Source of the DNA: Gillisella vitis
GTDB taxonomy: Bacteria; Pseudomonadota; Alphaproteobacteria; Rhizobiales; Rhizobiaceae
Assembly: GCF_001541345.2 (NCBI RefSeq)
Contig: NZ_LMVL02000001.1
Coordinates: 558,001 to 622,000, forward strand
Direction: 5' to 3'
DNA length: 64,000 bases
In this document: positions 19,969-29,099 of the stretch, in pieces
How the letters are laid out: each line of letters opens with the position of its first letter
How positions within the stretch are numbered: position 1 is the stretch's first letter
The notes under the pieces: model-generated
Database searches by the model: none
Told to the model about the DNA's origin: nothing
Seen by the model: only the letters and a program-made list of their open reading frames with translations
Translations under genes and position numbers: made by a program

Positions 19969-20012
19969 AAAACCTATCCTTATTTTCTAAAAACCTATCC
20001 TTCGCCTACATT
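19969..20012 (+). promoter_or_regulatory. Direct-repeat operator and putative promoter of the DUF917 transporter operon
   Basis: The 13-mer AAAACCTATCCTT occurs exactly at 19969-19981 and again at 19990-20002, a period of 21 bp or two helical turns, in an AT-rich gap. A TACATT box at 20007-20012 could serve as -10, which would put the second repeat over the -35 position. Direct repeats in phase with the helix are what MalT-like activators bind, and such a regulator is encoded just upstream. The link is inferred. Confidence 0.65.
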
Positions 20013-20062
20013 GCTCTTGCCAGTCCTTCCGAGCCACCATGGCGCAAAGAGGGAATGACGGG

Positions 20063-21091
20063 ATGATTTTGCATGTTGTCGAACAGATCGTGAGGCGGGT
20101 GTTTTCCGTACTCATGGTGCTGTTCGTGCTGTCTTTGATGATTTTTGCGCTGGCGCGCGTGGTGCCGGGTGATCCGGCCCGTATGGCGCTTGGCCCGTCT
20201 GCATCGCAAGAGCAGGTCACGGCGCTCGCTCGCGAAATGGGACTCGATCAGCCTGTCCTCGTGCAATATGGCCGCTATATTTCCAACGCCCTTCAAGGGG
20301 ATCTTGGCCAATCGCTGTCGTCGCATCGTCCGGTCATTCATGATGTTGTTGAATTTCTTCCCGCCACGCTGGAGCTTGTGGTGGTGACGGTCATTCTCGA
20401 TCTGCTGATTGCCATTCCGCTAGGCGTCATTACGGCACGCCATCGCAACACCTGGATAGATAATCTCGGACGGCTGTTTTCCATGGTTGGTGTCACGGTC
20501 CCGTCCTTTCTGTTTGCCATCGGCCTGCAATTGTTTGCCGCGAATTTTCTACCGGGCTGGCCTTTGTTGGGGCAGGTGAATTTCGACCTTCACGCCCCCG
20601 CTGGTCCAACCGGTTTTCTTCTGGTGGATAGTCTGATCCATGGCCGCACCGATGTATTTGTGGATGCCCTGCAACATTTGGTCTTCCCCGCTTTGGCGCT
20701 GGCCATGGCGGGCATTGGCCAGATCACCCGCATCATGCGCTCGGCGATGATTGAAAATCAGCGCAAGGACCATGTGTTGACGCTGCTGAGTTTTGGCGTG
20801 CCGGATTATGTCGTGACCTTTCGCTACCTGCTCAAGCTGTCGTCTGTTGCGCCGCTGACCATCATGGGGCTGGAATTTGCCTCGCTGATAGGCAATGCCT
20901 TTGTGGTGGAAATGGTGTTTGGCTGGGGTGGCTTCGCTTCCTATGGTCTCAATGCCATCCTGCAAAAAGACCTGAACGCCCTGATGGCGGTGGTGCTGAT
21001 TTCCGGCCTGTTTTTCATTCTCGCCAATCTGGTCATCGATCTGGTTGTCAGCCTGATTGATCCGCGCCTGCGTTTTCGGGGAGGCCAATGA
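20063..21091 (+). CDS. ABC transporter permease, DppB type
   Basis: A 342-residue family-5 permease with six membrane segments; the early A-R-V-V-P-G-D-P-A-R motif and the cytoplasmic coupling loop are present. ATG 20063 is preferred to ATG 20039 because GAGGGA (20049-20054) precedes it by eight bases and the earlier ATG has no ribosome site. The stop overlaps the next ATG. It is the first gene of the operon that runs to 29028. Confidence 0.9.
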   Translation: MILHVVEQIVRRVFSVLMVLFVLSLMIFALARVVPGDPARMALGPSASQEQVTALAREMGLDQPVLVQYGRYISNALQGDLGQSLSSHRPVIHDVVEFLPATLELVVVTVILDLLIAIPLGVITARHRNTWIDNLGRLFSMVGVTVPSFLFAIGLQLFAANFLPGWPLLGQVNFDLHAPAGPTGFLLVDSLIHGRTDVFVDALQHLVFPALALAMAGIGQITRIMRSAMIENQRKDHVLTLLSFGVPDYVVTFRYLLKLSSVAPLTIMGLEFASLIGNAFVVEMVFGWGGFASYGLNAILQKDLNALMAVVLISGLFFILANLVIDLVVSLIDPRLRFRGGQ

Positions 21092-21966
21092 TGAGCCCCA
21101 ATTCTATGATGAACAAGCGCGACCTCTCCGCCGGATACATGAGCTGGTATCGGTTCTCCCGCAATCCTGCCGCTCTGATCGGCGCATTGATCGTGCTCTC
21201 AGTCGTGGCCATGGCCATCCTTGCGCCGCTGATCACGCCCTTTCCGACCCATATCGGTTCCATTGTCGATTTTCGCCATCGCCACAATCCGCCAAATCTT
21301 ACCAACTGGTTTGGAACCGATAAGGTGGGCCGTGATCTGTTCACCCGCACCATTTTCGGCTTTCGCGTCTCCTTGTTGCTGGTGTTTGGCGTGCTGGGGA
21401 TTTCGGTGCCTGTTGGTGCGGTGCTGGGCCTGTGCGCTGGCTATTTCGGCGGCTGGACAGAGCGGCTGATCACCGGATTCACCAACATCATGCTGGCTAT
21501 TCCACCACTGGTGATGGCGCTGGCGATTGGCAATGTGCTGGAGCCAAACCTGATCAATGCGATGATTGCGATTACGCTTTTGTGGTGGACCTGGCATGCA
21601 CGGCTTGTCTATCGCGTCACGGTCTCCATTGCCGGCGAGGATTTTATCGAGGCGGCGCGTTTGACCGGGGCTGGTCCCATCCACATCCTGTTTCGGGAAA
21701 TCCTGCCCAATTGCATTGCGGTGATCTCGGTCAAAACCACGCTGGATGCGGCCTTTGTCATTCTGTTCGGCGCAACACTCTCTTTCCTCGGTTTTGGCGT
21801 GAAGCCGCCAACACCAGACCTTGGCTCGATGGTGGCCGATGGCCGTCAGTTTTTGCCGGAAAAATGGTGGGAAGTGCTGGCTCCGGGTGGTGCGATTTTC
21901 TACGCCACTCTCGGCTTTAATCTGCTGGGCGACGGTCTTCGCGATATGTTCGATGTGGAGGCGTGA
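21088..21966 (+). CDS. ABC transporter permease, DppC type
   Basis: A 292-residue second permease of the importer. The periplasmic loop with N-W-F-G-T-D-K-V-G-R-D-L-F is the family hallmark and the EAA loop (E-A-A-R-L-T-G-A-G) is near base 21655. Start ATG 21088 overlaps the preceding TGA; ATG 21091, six bases from GAGG, is equally possible. It pairs with the DppB-type permease in the inner membrane. Confidence 0.91.
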   Translation: MMSPNSMMNKRDLSAGYMSWYRFSRNPAALIGALIVLSVVAMAILAPLITPFPTHIGSIVDFRHRHNPPNLTNWFGTDKVGRDLFTRTIFGFRVSLLLVFGVLGISVPVGAVLGLCAGYFGGWTERLITGFTNIMLAIPPLVMALAIGNVLEPNLINAMIAITLLWWTWHARLVYRVTVSIAGEDFIEAARLTGAGPIHILFREILPNCIAVISVKTTLDAAFVILFGATLSFLGFGVKPPTPDLGSMVADGRQFLPEKWWEVLAPGGAIFYATLGFNLLGDGLRDMFDVEA

Positions 21967-21968
21967 CC

Positions 21969-23636
21969 ATGGCTGATCCCTTGCTGCGCGTGCAGGATTT
22001 GACGGTTGCCTTCTCCGGCTATGGCCGGGTGAACCGGGTTTTGCACGATATCTCCTTCACCATAGATGCCGGAGAACGGGTTGCCCTGATTGGCGAAACC
22101 GGATCCGGCAAATCCGTCACCTCCAAGGCCATTCTTGGCACTTTGCCGAGCAATGCAAAGGTCGAGGCCGGGTCGATTGCCTATCGCGGACGGCAATTGC
22201 TGACGCTTCCATCCGGTGAACGCAACAAGCTGAAAGGCACAGCTTTTTCTATCATCATGCAGGACCCGCTGTCCTCCTTCAATCCGGTGTTTCGCATTGG
22301 TCGGCATCTGGAAGATGTGATGCATTATGCCGATCGCAATCAGGGCATCTATGACACGCCGAAGGGCCGCAAACAGCGGATTTTCGAGGTGTTGCGCAAG
22401 GTGCAGTTGGGCGATGTCGAGCGGGTGTTCAACGCCTGGCCATTTGAGCTGTCCGGCGGTATGCGCCAAAGAGTGCTGATTGCGCTGGCCCTTCTGCACC
22501 AGCCAGATCTGTTGATTGCTGACGAGCCGGGCACGGCGCTGGATGTGACCACGCAGGATGAAATTCTGCGGCTGATCAATCGGTTGGTGACAGACGAGGG
22601 CCTGTCACTGCTGATGATCACCCATAATCTCGGCGTGGTGCGCCAGACGGCGGACCGGGTGATTGTCATGCAGCATGGCCGCATTGTCGAGCAGGGGGCT
22701 CTGGCATCCGTCTTCCAAGCCCCGCAGCAGGCCTATACCCGTGAGCTGATGGCGGCAGTGCCGCCGCTCTATGGTGAGGGCGTGGTTGATCAGCCGGTGA
22801 GTGACAAGGCTCCGATCATCACCTTGAGCAATGTGCGCAAGCTCTATGCCAAGCGGGCGCTGTTTGGCGCAAAGCGCGGCCATCTGGCGGTCAACAACAT
22901 CAATCTTCAGGTCAACGAGGGCGAAATTTTCGGCCTTGCCGGAGAAAGTGGCTCTGGCAAAACCACGCTGGCGCGGATGATGATGAACCTGTTGCAGCCC
23001 AGCGATGGCGAGATTGTCGTGAGCGGAACGCCCAGAGCGGGCGCTTTGCGCCTCAGCCAGATTATCTATCAAAACCCCGGCACATCGCTGAACCCCAAAC
23101 GCACGGTGGCGCAGATTTTGGCTGTGCCGCTGGCCCATGTGGGTTTGGATAAAGAACAGCGTAAAACGCGCATGGCCGAGCTTCTCGACCTCGTGCGCTT
23201 GCCCGCCAATTTTGTCTCAAAATACCCGCATGAGCTGTCCGGCGGGCAAAAGCAGCGGGTGGCGATTGCCCGTGCCTTGGCGGCCAATCCGCAGATCATC
23301 ATTCTGGATGAGCCAACCTCGGCACTGGATGTGTCGGTACAGAAAACCGTGATTGAGCTGTTGCTGGACCTGCGGGCAAAGCTTGGCCTGACCTATGTGA
23401 TCATTTCCCATGATCTGTCTTTGATGCGCAATTTCTGCTCGCGCATCGTCATCATGTACAAGGGCGAAATCGTCGAACAAGGCACACCTGCCGAGGTATT
23501 CGCACAGGCTCGCCACCCTTACACCCGAGCCCTCATTGCCGCCATTCCGGTTCTGACCGATGCGCAAGAGGCGTTGAAACCCACCATTAGTGAAGAGGAA
23601 CGAGGCCGCTTTCTGGTGCAAAGCACCGGACAGTGA
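21969..23636 (+). CDS. Double ABC ATPase (DppD-DppF fusion)
   Basis: A 555-residue protein with two ABC cassettes. Walker A motifs are G-E-T-G-S-G-K-S at residues 42-49 and G-E-S-G-S-G-K-T in the second half; signatures L-S-G-G-M-R-Q-R and L-S-G-G-Q-K-Q-R and Walker B I-A-D-E-P-G-T and I-L-D-E-P-T-S are intact. ATG 21969 follows GGAGG and lies 2 bp after the preceding stop; a GTG at 21963 is less likely. It powers the second family-5 importer of this window. Confidence 0.92.
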   Translation: MADPLLRVQDLTVAFSGYGRVNRVLHDISFTIDAGERVALIGETGSGKSVTSKAILGTLPSNAKVEAGSIAYRGRQLLTLPSGERNKLKGTAFSIIMQDPLSSFNPVFRIGRHLEDVMHYADRNQGIYDTPKGRKQRIFEVLRKVQLGDVERVFNAWPFELSGGMRQRVLIALALLHQPDLLIADEPGTALDVTTQDEILRLINRLVTDEGLSLLMITHNLGVVRQTADRVIVMQHGRIVEQGALASVFQAPQQAYTRELMAAVPPLYGEGVVDQPVSDKAPIITLSNVRKLYAKRALFGAKRGHLAVNNINLQVNEGEIFGLAGESGSGKTTLARMMMNLLQPSDGEIVVSGTPRAGALRLSQIIYQNPGTSLNPKRTVAQILAVPLAHVGLDKEQRKTRMAELLDLVRLPANFVSKYPHELSGGQKQRVAIARALAANPQIIILDEPTSALDVSVQKTVIELLLDLRAKLGLTYVIISHDLSLMRNFCSRIVIMYKGEIVEQGTPAEVFAQARHPYTRALIAAIPVLTDAQEALKPTISEEERGRFLVQSTGQ

Positions 23637-23661
23637 ACCCGTTGTTGAAAGGAAAACACCC

Positions 23662-25215
23662 GTGTACCGATTGGGAATAGATGTGGGCGGCACCAATACG
23701 GATGCCGTTGTCATGCAGGGCGGCAAGGTTCTGTCCGGTATCAAGGCTCCAACCTCGGAGGATGTCACCACCGGGGTGGTCGAGGCCATGGAAAGGGCCA
23801 TCAAGGCAGCAGGCATTGACCGCAGTCTTGTGACCAATGTGATGATCGGCACCACCCATTTCACCAATGCGGTGATTGAGCGCAAGCATATGACGCAGGT
23901 GGCCGCCATTCGTTTGGGCCTGCCCGCTACCGCCTGCCTGCCACCCGCCATCGACTGGCCGGAAGATTTGAAGCCCGTGGTTGGCAAGCACGGTTATATG
24001 GTGCGCGGCGGCTATGAGTTTGATGGCCGTGAAATCTCGCCACTGGATGAGGACGAGATCAAGCGCATTGCCGGAGAAATCCGCGCCAACAACCTCAAAG
24101 CCGCAGCCGTCACTTGCGTGTTCGGCCCGATCAATGCAGCGATGGAGCAGAGGACCAAGGCGATCTTGCAAGAACATTGTCCCGGCCTGCCCGTGGTGAT
24201 GTCCACGGACATCGGCCGCATCGGGTTGCTGGAGCGCGAAAGTGCTGCGATCATGAATGCCAGCCTGCTGGAACTGGCTTACAAAACCGTGCGGGCTTTT
24301 GGCGAAGCGCTCAAAAGTGCCGGGCTGACCTGCCCCTTTCATATCACCCAGAACGACGGCACGCTGATGGCAGCAGAGACGGTGAAGGATTTCCCGGTGC
24401 TGACCTTTGCTTCCGGTCCCACCAATTCCATGCGTGGTGCGGCCTTTCTCACCGGTGTGCAGGAGGCCATCGTGGTCGATATTGGCGGCACGACCTCGGA
24501 TGTCGGGGCGCTGCATCTGGGTTTTCCGCGTCAGGCGGCAACGGTGGTGGATGTTGGCGGCGTGCGCACCAATTTCCGTATGCCGGATGTGTTTTCCATC
24601 GGTCTGGGTGGCGGTTCGCTGGTGCGTGGTGATGCGGAAACAGTCACCGTTGGGCCGCAGTCAGTGGGCTATCGCATCACCTCTGAAGCCAAGGTGTTTG
24701 GCGGCGCAACGCTGACGGCTACTGATATTGCCGTGGCCGCTGGCCATGCCGACGTGGGCGATAAGAGCAAGGTTGCTGATGTCTCACCCGCGCTTGCCGA
24801 GGCGGCGCTTGCCCGTATCCATCAGATGCTGGAAAATGCCATTGAGCGCAGCCGGGTCTCGCCCGAGCCGATCCCGGTGATTGCCGTTGGTGGCGGCTCC
24901 ATCCTGATGCCGGATATGCTGGGCGATTTTCAGATCATTCGGCCGGAAAACTTCTCGGTGGCCAATGCCGTTGGTGCCGCCATTGCCCAGATTTCCGGTG
25001 AAGTGGACCGGGTCTTTGCCCTCGAAAATGGCCTGACCCGCGAACTGTGCCTGAAGCAGGCTGAAGAGGAAGCGACGAAAAACGCCGTTGCCGCCGGTGC
25101 CGATCCCACCACCATTCAGGTGATCGAGCGTGAAGATGTGCCACTGGCCTATCTGCCCGGTAATGCCACCCGCATCCACGTGAAAGTCGTGGGCGAGATG
25201 GGAGGACAGGCATGA
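23662..25215 (+). CDS. Hydantoinase/oxoprolinase-family protein (short HyuA-like)
   Basis: A 517-residue ASKHA-fold protein of the HyuA group. It starts G-I-D-V-G-G-T-N-T-D-A-V, continues with the hydantoinase A N-terminal domain (E-R-K-H-M-T-Q-V-A-A-I-R), and has the second phosphate loop V-D-I-G-G-T-T-S-D-V-G. GTG 23662 is taken as start because GAAAGGA precedes it and the glycine-rich motif follows directly; the open frame extends farther upstream without family similarity. HyuA-type proteins open hydantoin or oxoproline rings at the cost of ATP. It is shorter than classical HyuA (near 690) and no HyuB is present; the partners are two DUF917 proteins. Confidence 0.87.
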   Translation: MYRLGIDVGGTNTDAVVMQGGKVLSGIKAPTSEDVTTGVVEAMERAIKAAGIDRSLVTNVMIGTTHFTNAVIERKHMTQVAAIRLGLPATACLPPAIDWPEDLKPVVGKHGYMVRGGYEFDGREISPLDEDEIKRIAGEIRANNLKAAAVTCVFGPINAAMEQRTKAILQEHCPGLPVVMSTDIGRIGLLERESAAIMNASLLELAYKTVRAFGEALKSAGLTCPFHITQNDGTLMAAETVKDFPVLTFASGPTNSMRGAAFLTGVQEAIVVDIGGTTSDVGALHLGFPRQAATVVDVGGVRTNFRMPDVFSIGLGGGSLVRGDAETVTVGPQSVGYRITSEAKVFGGATLTATDIAVAAGHADVGDKSKVADVSPALAEAALARIHQMLENAIERSRVSPEPIPVIAVGGGSILMPDMLGDFQIIRPENFSVANAVGAAIAQISGEVDRVFALENGLTRELCLKQAEEEATKNAVAAGADPTTIQVIEREDVPLAYLPGNATRIHVKVVGEMGGQA

Positions 25216-26336
25216 GTGCGATCATTTCCCCGAAAGACTATTTTGATCCGAAAGACCTCTGGATCCTCGACCGCGATGATCTGACCTCGCTTGAAATCGG
25301 CGCAGGCATTTTGGGCACGGGCGGCGGTGGCAATCCCTATATTGGCAAGCTGCGTGCCCGACAATTGCTGGATGAGGGCTATACGCTCTCGGTTCTGCCA
25401 CACCAGAAAATCCATGATGATGCGCTCTGTGTTTCCGTGGGTGGTATTGGTGCACCGGTGGTTGGGATCGAGCGTTTGCGCGAAGGGCGCGAGGGTCTGC
25501 GTTGCATCCGTGCGCTGGAAGCGCATCTGGACATGACTATCGATGCTATCGCCTGCGAGGAAATCGGTGGGTCCAATTCCATGGAGCCGCTGGTCGTGGC
25601 CGCTCTTACGGGCGTGCCGGTGATTGATTGCGATGGCATGGGCCGGGCCTTCCCTGAAATGCAGATGACCACGTTTTCCATCTACGGTCATAGCTCGACG
25701 CCATCGGCGATGTGCGATGTGCATGGCAATGTCGTGCTGTTTCAACATGCGGTCTCCGAGCTTTGGCACGAGCGCATGGCGCGCGCCTGTGTGGTGGCGC
25801 AAGGGGGCGCATCAACGCTCGCCTCGGCACCCATGACTGGGGCCTTTGTCAAGCAATTCGGTATTCCCAATTCCTACACCCAAGCCGTCAGCCTTGGGCA
25901 GGCCGTCAGGCTTGCGCAGAAAAACCACGATGACCCGATCGAGGCCATCTGCAAAAAGGAGAATGGCAAAAAGCTGTTCACCGGCAAGATCAGCGATTTG
26001 AAGCGCCATTTGCGCGGCGGTTTTGTGCGCGGCGAAGTGCAGCTTTCAGGCATTGATGCCCATAATGGCGAAACCGGTTCGGTGTTGATCCAGAACGAAA
26101 ATCTGGTGTTTTTCCATGATGGTGAGATGGAATGCTGCGTGCCCGACCTGATCCTGGTGCTGGATGTCGATAGCGGCGAGGCCATCACCACCGAAATGCT
26201 GCGCTACGGTCAGCGCGTCGCCATAGTGGCATTGCCGTGCCATGGGCTGCTGCGTTCCCGCGAGGCGCTGGATGTGGTCGGCCCCAAGGCCTTTGGGCTG
26301 GATGGTGTTGTGTACACCCCGATGAAAGGATCGTGA
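25212..26336 (+). CDS. DUF917 (S-methyl-thiohydantoin desulfurase-like) protein, first copy
   Basis: A 374-residue DUF917 protein with the family start G-T-G-G-G-G-N-P-Y-I-G-K and the D-C-D-G-M-G-R-A-F-P-E-M motif. As far as I recall, this family has been renamed after an S-methyl-thiohydantoin desulfurase. Its ATG overlaps the stop of the HyuA-like gene, and a second DUF917 gene follows after 2 bp. The two copies share motifs but differ in length and sequence, so they may form a heteromer or act on successive substrates. Role here: probable attack on a hydantoin- or thiohydantoin-like ring. Confidence 0.85.
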   Translation: MSAIISPKDYFDPKDLWILDRDDLTSLEIGAGILGTGGGGNPYIGKLRARQLLDEGYTLSVLPHQKIHDDALCVSVGGIGAPVVGIERLREGREGLRCIRALEAHLDMTIDAIACEEIGGSNSMEPLVVAALTGVPVIDCDGMGRAFPEMQMTTFSIYGHSSTPSAMCDVHGNVVLFQHAVSELWHERMARACVVAQGGASTLASAPMTGAFVKQFGIPNSYTQAVSLGQAVRLAQKNHDDPIEAICKKENGKKLFTGKISDLKRHLRGGFVRGEVQLSGIDAHNGETGSVLIQNENLVFFHDGEMECCVPDLILVLDVDSGEAITTEMLRYGQRVAIVALPCHGLLRSREALDVVGPKAFGLDGVVYTPMKGS

Positions 26337-26338
26337 TC

Positions 26339-27415
26339 ATGGCCACTCTGGTGCAAGAACACAATCTCGAGGCTATTGCCTTGGGTGGCGCCTATCTCGG
26401 CACGGGCGGCGGCGGTGATCCCTATATCGGCAAGCTGATGGCGCAGGCCGCCCTTCGCGAGCACGGACCTGTCACCGTGGTGTCCGCAGACGAAGTGGAC
26501 GACGACACGCTGTGCATTTCCGTTTTCATGATGGGTGCGCCCACAGTGATGCTGGAAAAACTGCCATCTGGTGCGGAAGTGCTGAAAGCTCTGCATGAGC
26601 TGGAGCAGTTTTTGGGCCGTAAGGCCGGAGCCATTCTCTGTGTTGAGGCGGGCGGGTTGAATTCCACCATTCCCTATATGGTGGCCGCCGTCACCGGGCT
26701 GCCTTTGGTGGATGGCGATGGCATGGGTCGCGCCTTTCCGGAATTGCAGATGGTGAGCTTTACCCTGCACGGTATCTCGGCAAGCCCGCTGGTTTTGGCC
26801 GATGACAAGGGCAATTCCTCGCTGTTCTCAGCGGTTTCCAATCTCTGGACCGAGAAAATGGCCCGCGCCGTGACCATTCAAATGGGCGGTGCCGCTCTTG
26901 TGGCTGCCTATGCCATGAGTGGCAAGCAGATGAAACAGGCGCTGCTGCATGGCACGATGACGCAGATCCGCACAATTGGCGAGACCATTCTGTCGGAGCG
27001 TGCCCGTTCACGCCATGCAGGCAGCGCTTTGCGTGAAAAGCTTGGCGGCACCCATCTCTTTACCGGGCGTGTGGTGGATGTGGAGCGCAAGACAGTTGGC
27101 GGTTTTGCCCGTGGCAAGCTGACTTTGCGCGGTGTGGATCGGTTCGCAGGCCAAAGTTGCGCCGTGCATTTCCAGAACGAGTTCCTTCTGGCCGAAGATG
27201 GCAATGGCGAGATCCTGTGGGCGACGCCCGATCTGATCTGCGCCCTCGATGCCGATATGGGCCTGCCCGTGACCACCGAGCAGATGCGCTACGGCCTGAT
27301 GGTGGAATTCACCGGCATTCCCGCCGATACGCAATGGCATACGCCAGAAGGCCTGGCGCTCGCGGGGCCGGGCTATTTTGGCTACGGCGACGGTTTGAAA
27401 CAGCAAACTGCATGA
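26339..27415 (+). CDS. DUF917 (S-methyl-thiohydantoin desulfurase-like) protein, second copy
   Basis: A 358-residue paralogue of the preceding protein, with G-T-G-G-G-G-D-P-Y-I-G-K-L and D-G-D-G-M-G-R-A-F-P-E-L. ATG 26339 is used; an open frame starting at 26237 would overlap the upstream gene by 100 bp. It lacks the N-terminal extension of the first copy. Co-translation with the HyuA-like and first DUF917 genes is implied by 2-4-bp junctions. Confidence 0.85.
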   Translation: MATLVQEHNLEAIALGGAYLGTGGGGDPYIGKLMAQAALREHGPVTVVSADEVDDDTLCISVFMMGAPTVMLEKLPSGAEVLKALHELEQFLGRKAGAILCVEAGGLNSTIPYMVAAVTGLPLVDGDGMGRAFPELQMVSFTLHGISASPLVLADDKGNSSLFSAVSNLWTEKMARAVTIQMGGAALVAAYAMSGKQMKQALLHGTMTQIRTIGETILSERARSRHAGSALREKLGGTHLFTGRVVDVERKTVGGFARGKLTLRGVDRFAGQSCAVHFQNEFLLAEDGNGEILWATPDLICALDADMGLPVTTEQMRYGLMVEFTGIPADTQWHTPEGLALAGPGYFGYGDGLKQQTA

Positions 27416-27453
27416 TTTGATGAAAAGCGAACAGTCAAAAAAAGGGGAATGAG

Positions 27454-29028
27454 ATGAACGCAACACGGACTTTAAAACACCTCGCCGTGGTTCTGGCGAT
27501 GGGAACCGCCATTGTCGCACCACAGGTGGCCATGGCAAAAACATCCACCGTGATGAATGTCACCCAGGTGTTTGGCACCATCGATCCGGCCAGGATCACC
27601 GATTACACCCAATATCTCGCCGCCGTGAATCTCTATGATGGCCTGACCACCGTGGACAGCACCGGCAAAATCGTTCCGGAACTGGCCGAGAGCTGGGATG
27701 TGTCCAGCGATAACCTGACTTACACCTTCCATCTGCGCAAGGACGCGACCTTTCAGGATAGATCACCAGTCGAGGCCAAGGACGTGGTCTATACGGTGCA
27801 GCGCTTGCTGGCGATCAACAAGGGCCCAGCCTATCTGTTCGCCTCGCTGATCAACCCGGACAATGTGAAGGCCGTCGATGCTCATACAGTAACTATCACC
27901 TTGAACAAGGTCTATGCGCCGTTCCTGACCACAACGCCGCTCTTGCTTGTCATCAATGAGGATGCCGTCAAGGCCGCTTCCAAGCAGCCGTGGGGGGAGG
28001 ATGTGGTGGGCGAAAAATCCATGGGGGCCGGGCCTTATGTGCTGTCCAGCTGGCAGCGCGGCTCGGAAATGGTCATCAGCCGCTATGAGAAATATTACGC
28101 GGGATGGCCAACAAACCCGATTGATGAAGTGCGTTTTGTGCAGACCAATGACGAGGCAACGGTCAAGGCGCTGGCCACCTCCGGGCAGTTGGGAATTTCT
28201 TCGACTACGCAGGCCAATGAGACCTATGATGCGATTGCCAAGATGGATGGCTACGTGGTGCAGACCACACCAACAGCCACTGGCTTTTACCTGAAACTCA
28301 ACACTAAGGCCACGCCCACCGACGATGTGCATGTGCGCCGCGCCCTGCAATATGCCACCGATTACAACACCATTCAGACCCAGATCATGACTGGTGACAC
28401 GCTTGCCGGGCCGCTGGCTCCGGTGTTCAAGGATGCCTATCTCGACACGCTGAAAGCTCCGGAATTTGACCTTGAAAAAGCCAAGGCCGAGCTTGCTCAG
28501 TCCAAATATGCGGGAAAACCGATCAAGCTGACGCTGACCTATGTGGCAGGCCTGTCGTTTGAAGAGGATATTGCGCTTTTGATGCAATCCAATTTACAGC
28601 AGATTGGTGTGGATGTGGACATCAAGCCCGAACCCTGGAACCGCATCACCGAACTGGCCGCCAAGCCGGAAACCACGCCTGCGGCGACAGAGGTGTTTTA
28701 TGGCCCAACCTATCCATCACCGGATAGCGTTTTCTATGTGCAATATCATTCCAAATCGGCGGGAACATGGGCCTCGATGGAATGGTTGCAGGATGCCGAG
28801 GTGGACAAATTGATCGATGACGCCCGCTCCACCACCGATAGTGCCAAGCAGAATGCGATCTACAAGCAGATCCAGCAGGTCATTTCCGACAAGGCGCCGG
28901 ATGTGAATTTGCTCACGAAAGTGCAGCGTGTTGCATTCAGTAAATGCATTTCGGGCTATAAATTTGTGCCGATGCAAAGCTGGGATTACAATTTCCACAA
29001 TCTGACATGGACCTGCCCGGCCAAGTAA
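27454..29028 (+). CDS. Family-5 ABC transporter substrate-binding protein
   Basis: A 524-residue periplasmic solute-binding protein with a signal peptide cleaved near the A-M-A at residues 26-28. The mature start has the SBP_bac_5 pattern G-T-I-D-P-A-R-I-T-D-Y-T. AAAGGGG precedes the ATG. It is the last gene of the operon that also encodes its permeases and ATPase, an unusual position since binding proteins usually come first. The substrate is unknown; HyuA and DUF917 neighbours suggest a cyclic ureide or thiohydantoin-like compound or its precursor. Confidence 0.9.
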   Translation: MNATRTLKHLAVVLAMGTAIVAPQVAMAKTSTVMNVTQVFGTIDPARITDYTQYLAAVNLYDGLTTVDSTGKIVPELAESWDVSSDNLTYTFHLRKDATFQDRSPVEAKDVVYTVQRLLAINKGPAYLFASLINPDNVKAVDAHTVTITLNKVYAPFLTTTPLLLVINEDAVKAASKQPWGEDVVGEKSMGAGPYVLSSWQRGSEMVISRYEKYYAGWPTNPIDEVRFVQTNDEATVKALATSGQLGISSTTQANETYDAIAKMDGYVVQTTPTATGFYLKLNTKATPTDDVHVRRALQYATDYNTIQTQIMTGDTLAGPLAPVFKDAYLDTLKAPEFDLEKAKAELAQSKYAGKPIKLTLTYVAGLSFEEDIALLMQSNLQQIGVDVDIKPEPWNRITELAAKPETTPAATEVFYGPTYPSPDSVFYVQYHSKSAGTWASMEWLQDAEVDKLIDDARSTTDSAKQNAIYKQIQQVISDKAPDVNLLTKVQRVAFSKCISGYKFVPMQSWDYNFHNLTWTCPAK

Positions 29029-29052
29029 TCCCGGTTCTGTTTTCGACTATTT

Positions 29053-29099
29053 CAACCCTGGAAAATCCGGCTCTAAAGTCTAACGATTTTCCAGGGTTG
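29053..29099. terminator. Long-loop inverted repeat at the converging ends of two operons
   Basis: A 14-bp perfect inverted repeat (29053-29066 and 29086-29099) with a 19-base loop. It spans the gap between the binding-protein gene and the converging response-regulator gene; the right arm encodes the last residues of the latter and its stop codon lies in the loop. There is no T-run, so it is a possible factor-dependent or bidirectional terminator only. Confidence 0.4.

Noticed and set aside
26237-26338. An N-terminal extension of the second DUF917 protein
   Set aside because: It overlaps the first DUF917 gene and lacks family similarity; ATG 26339 restores the family start.
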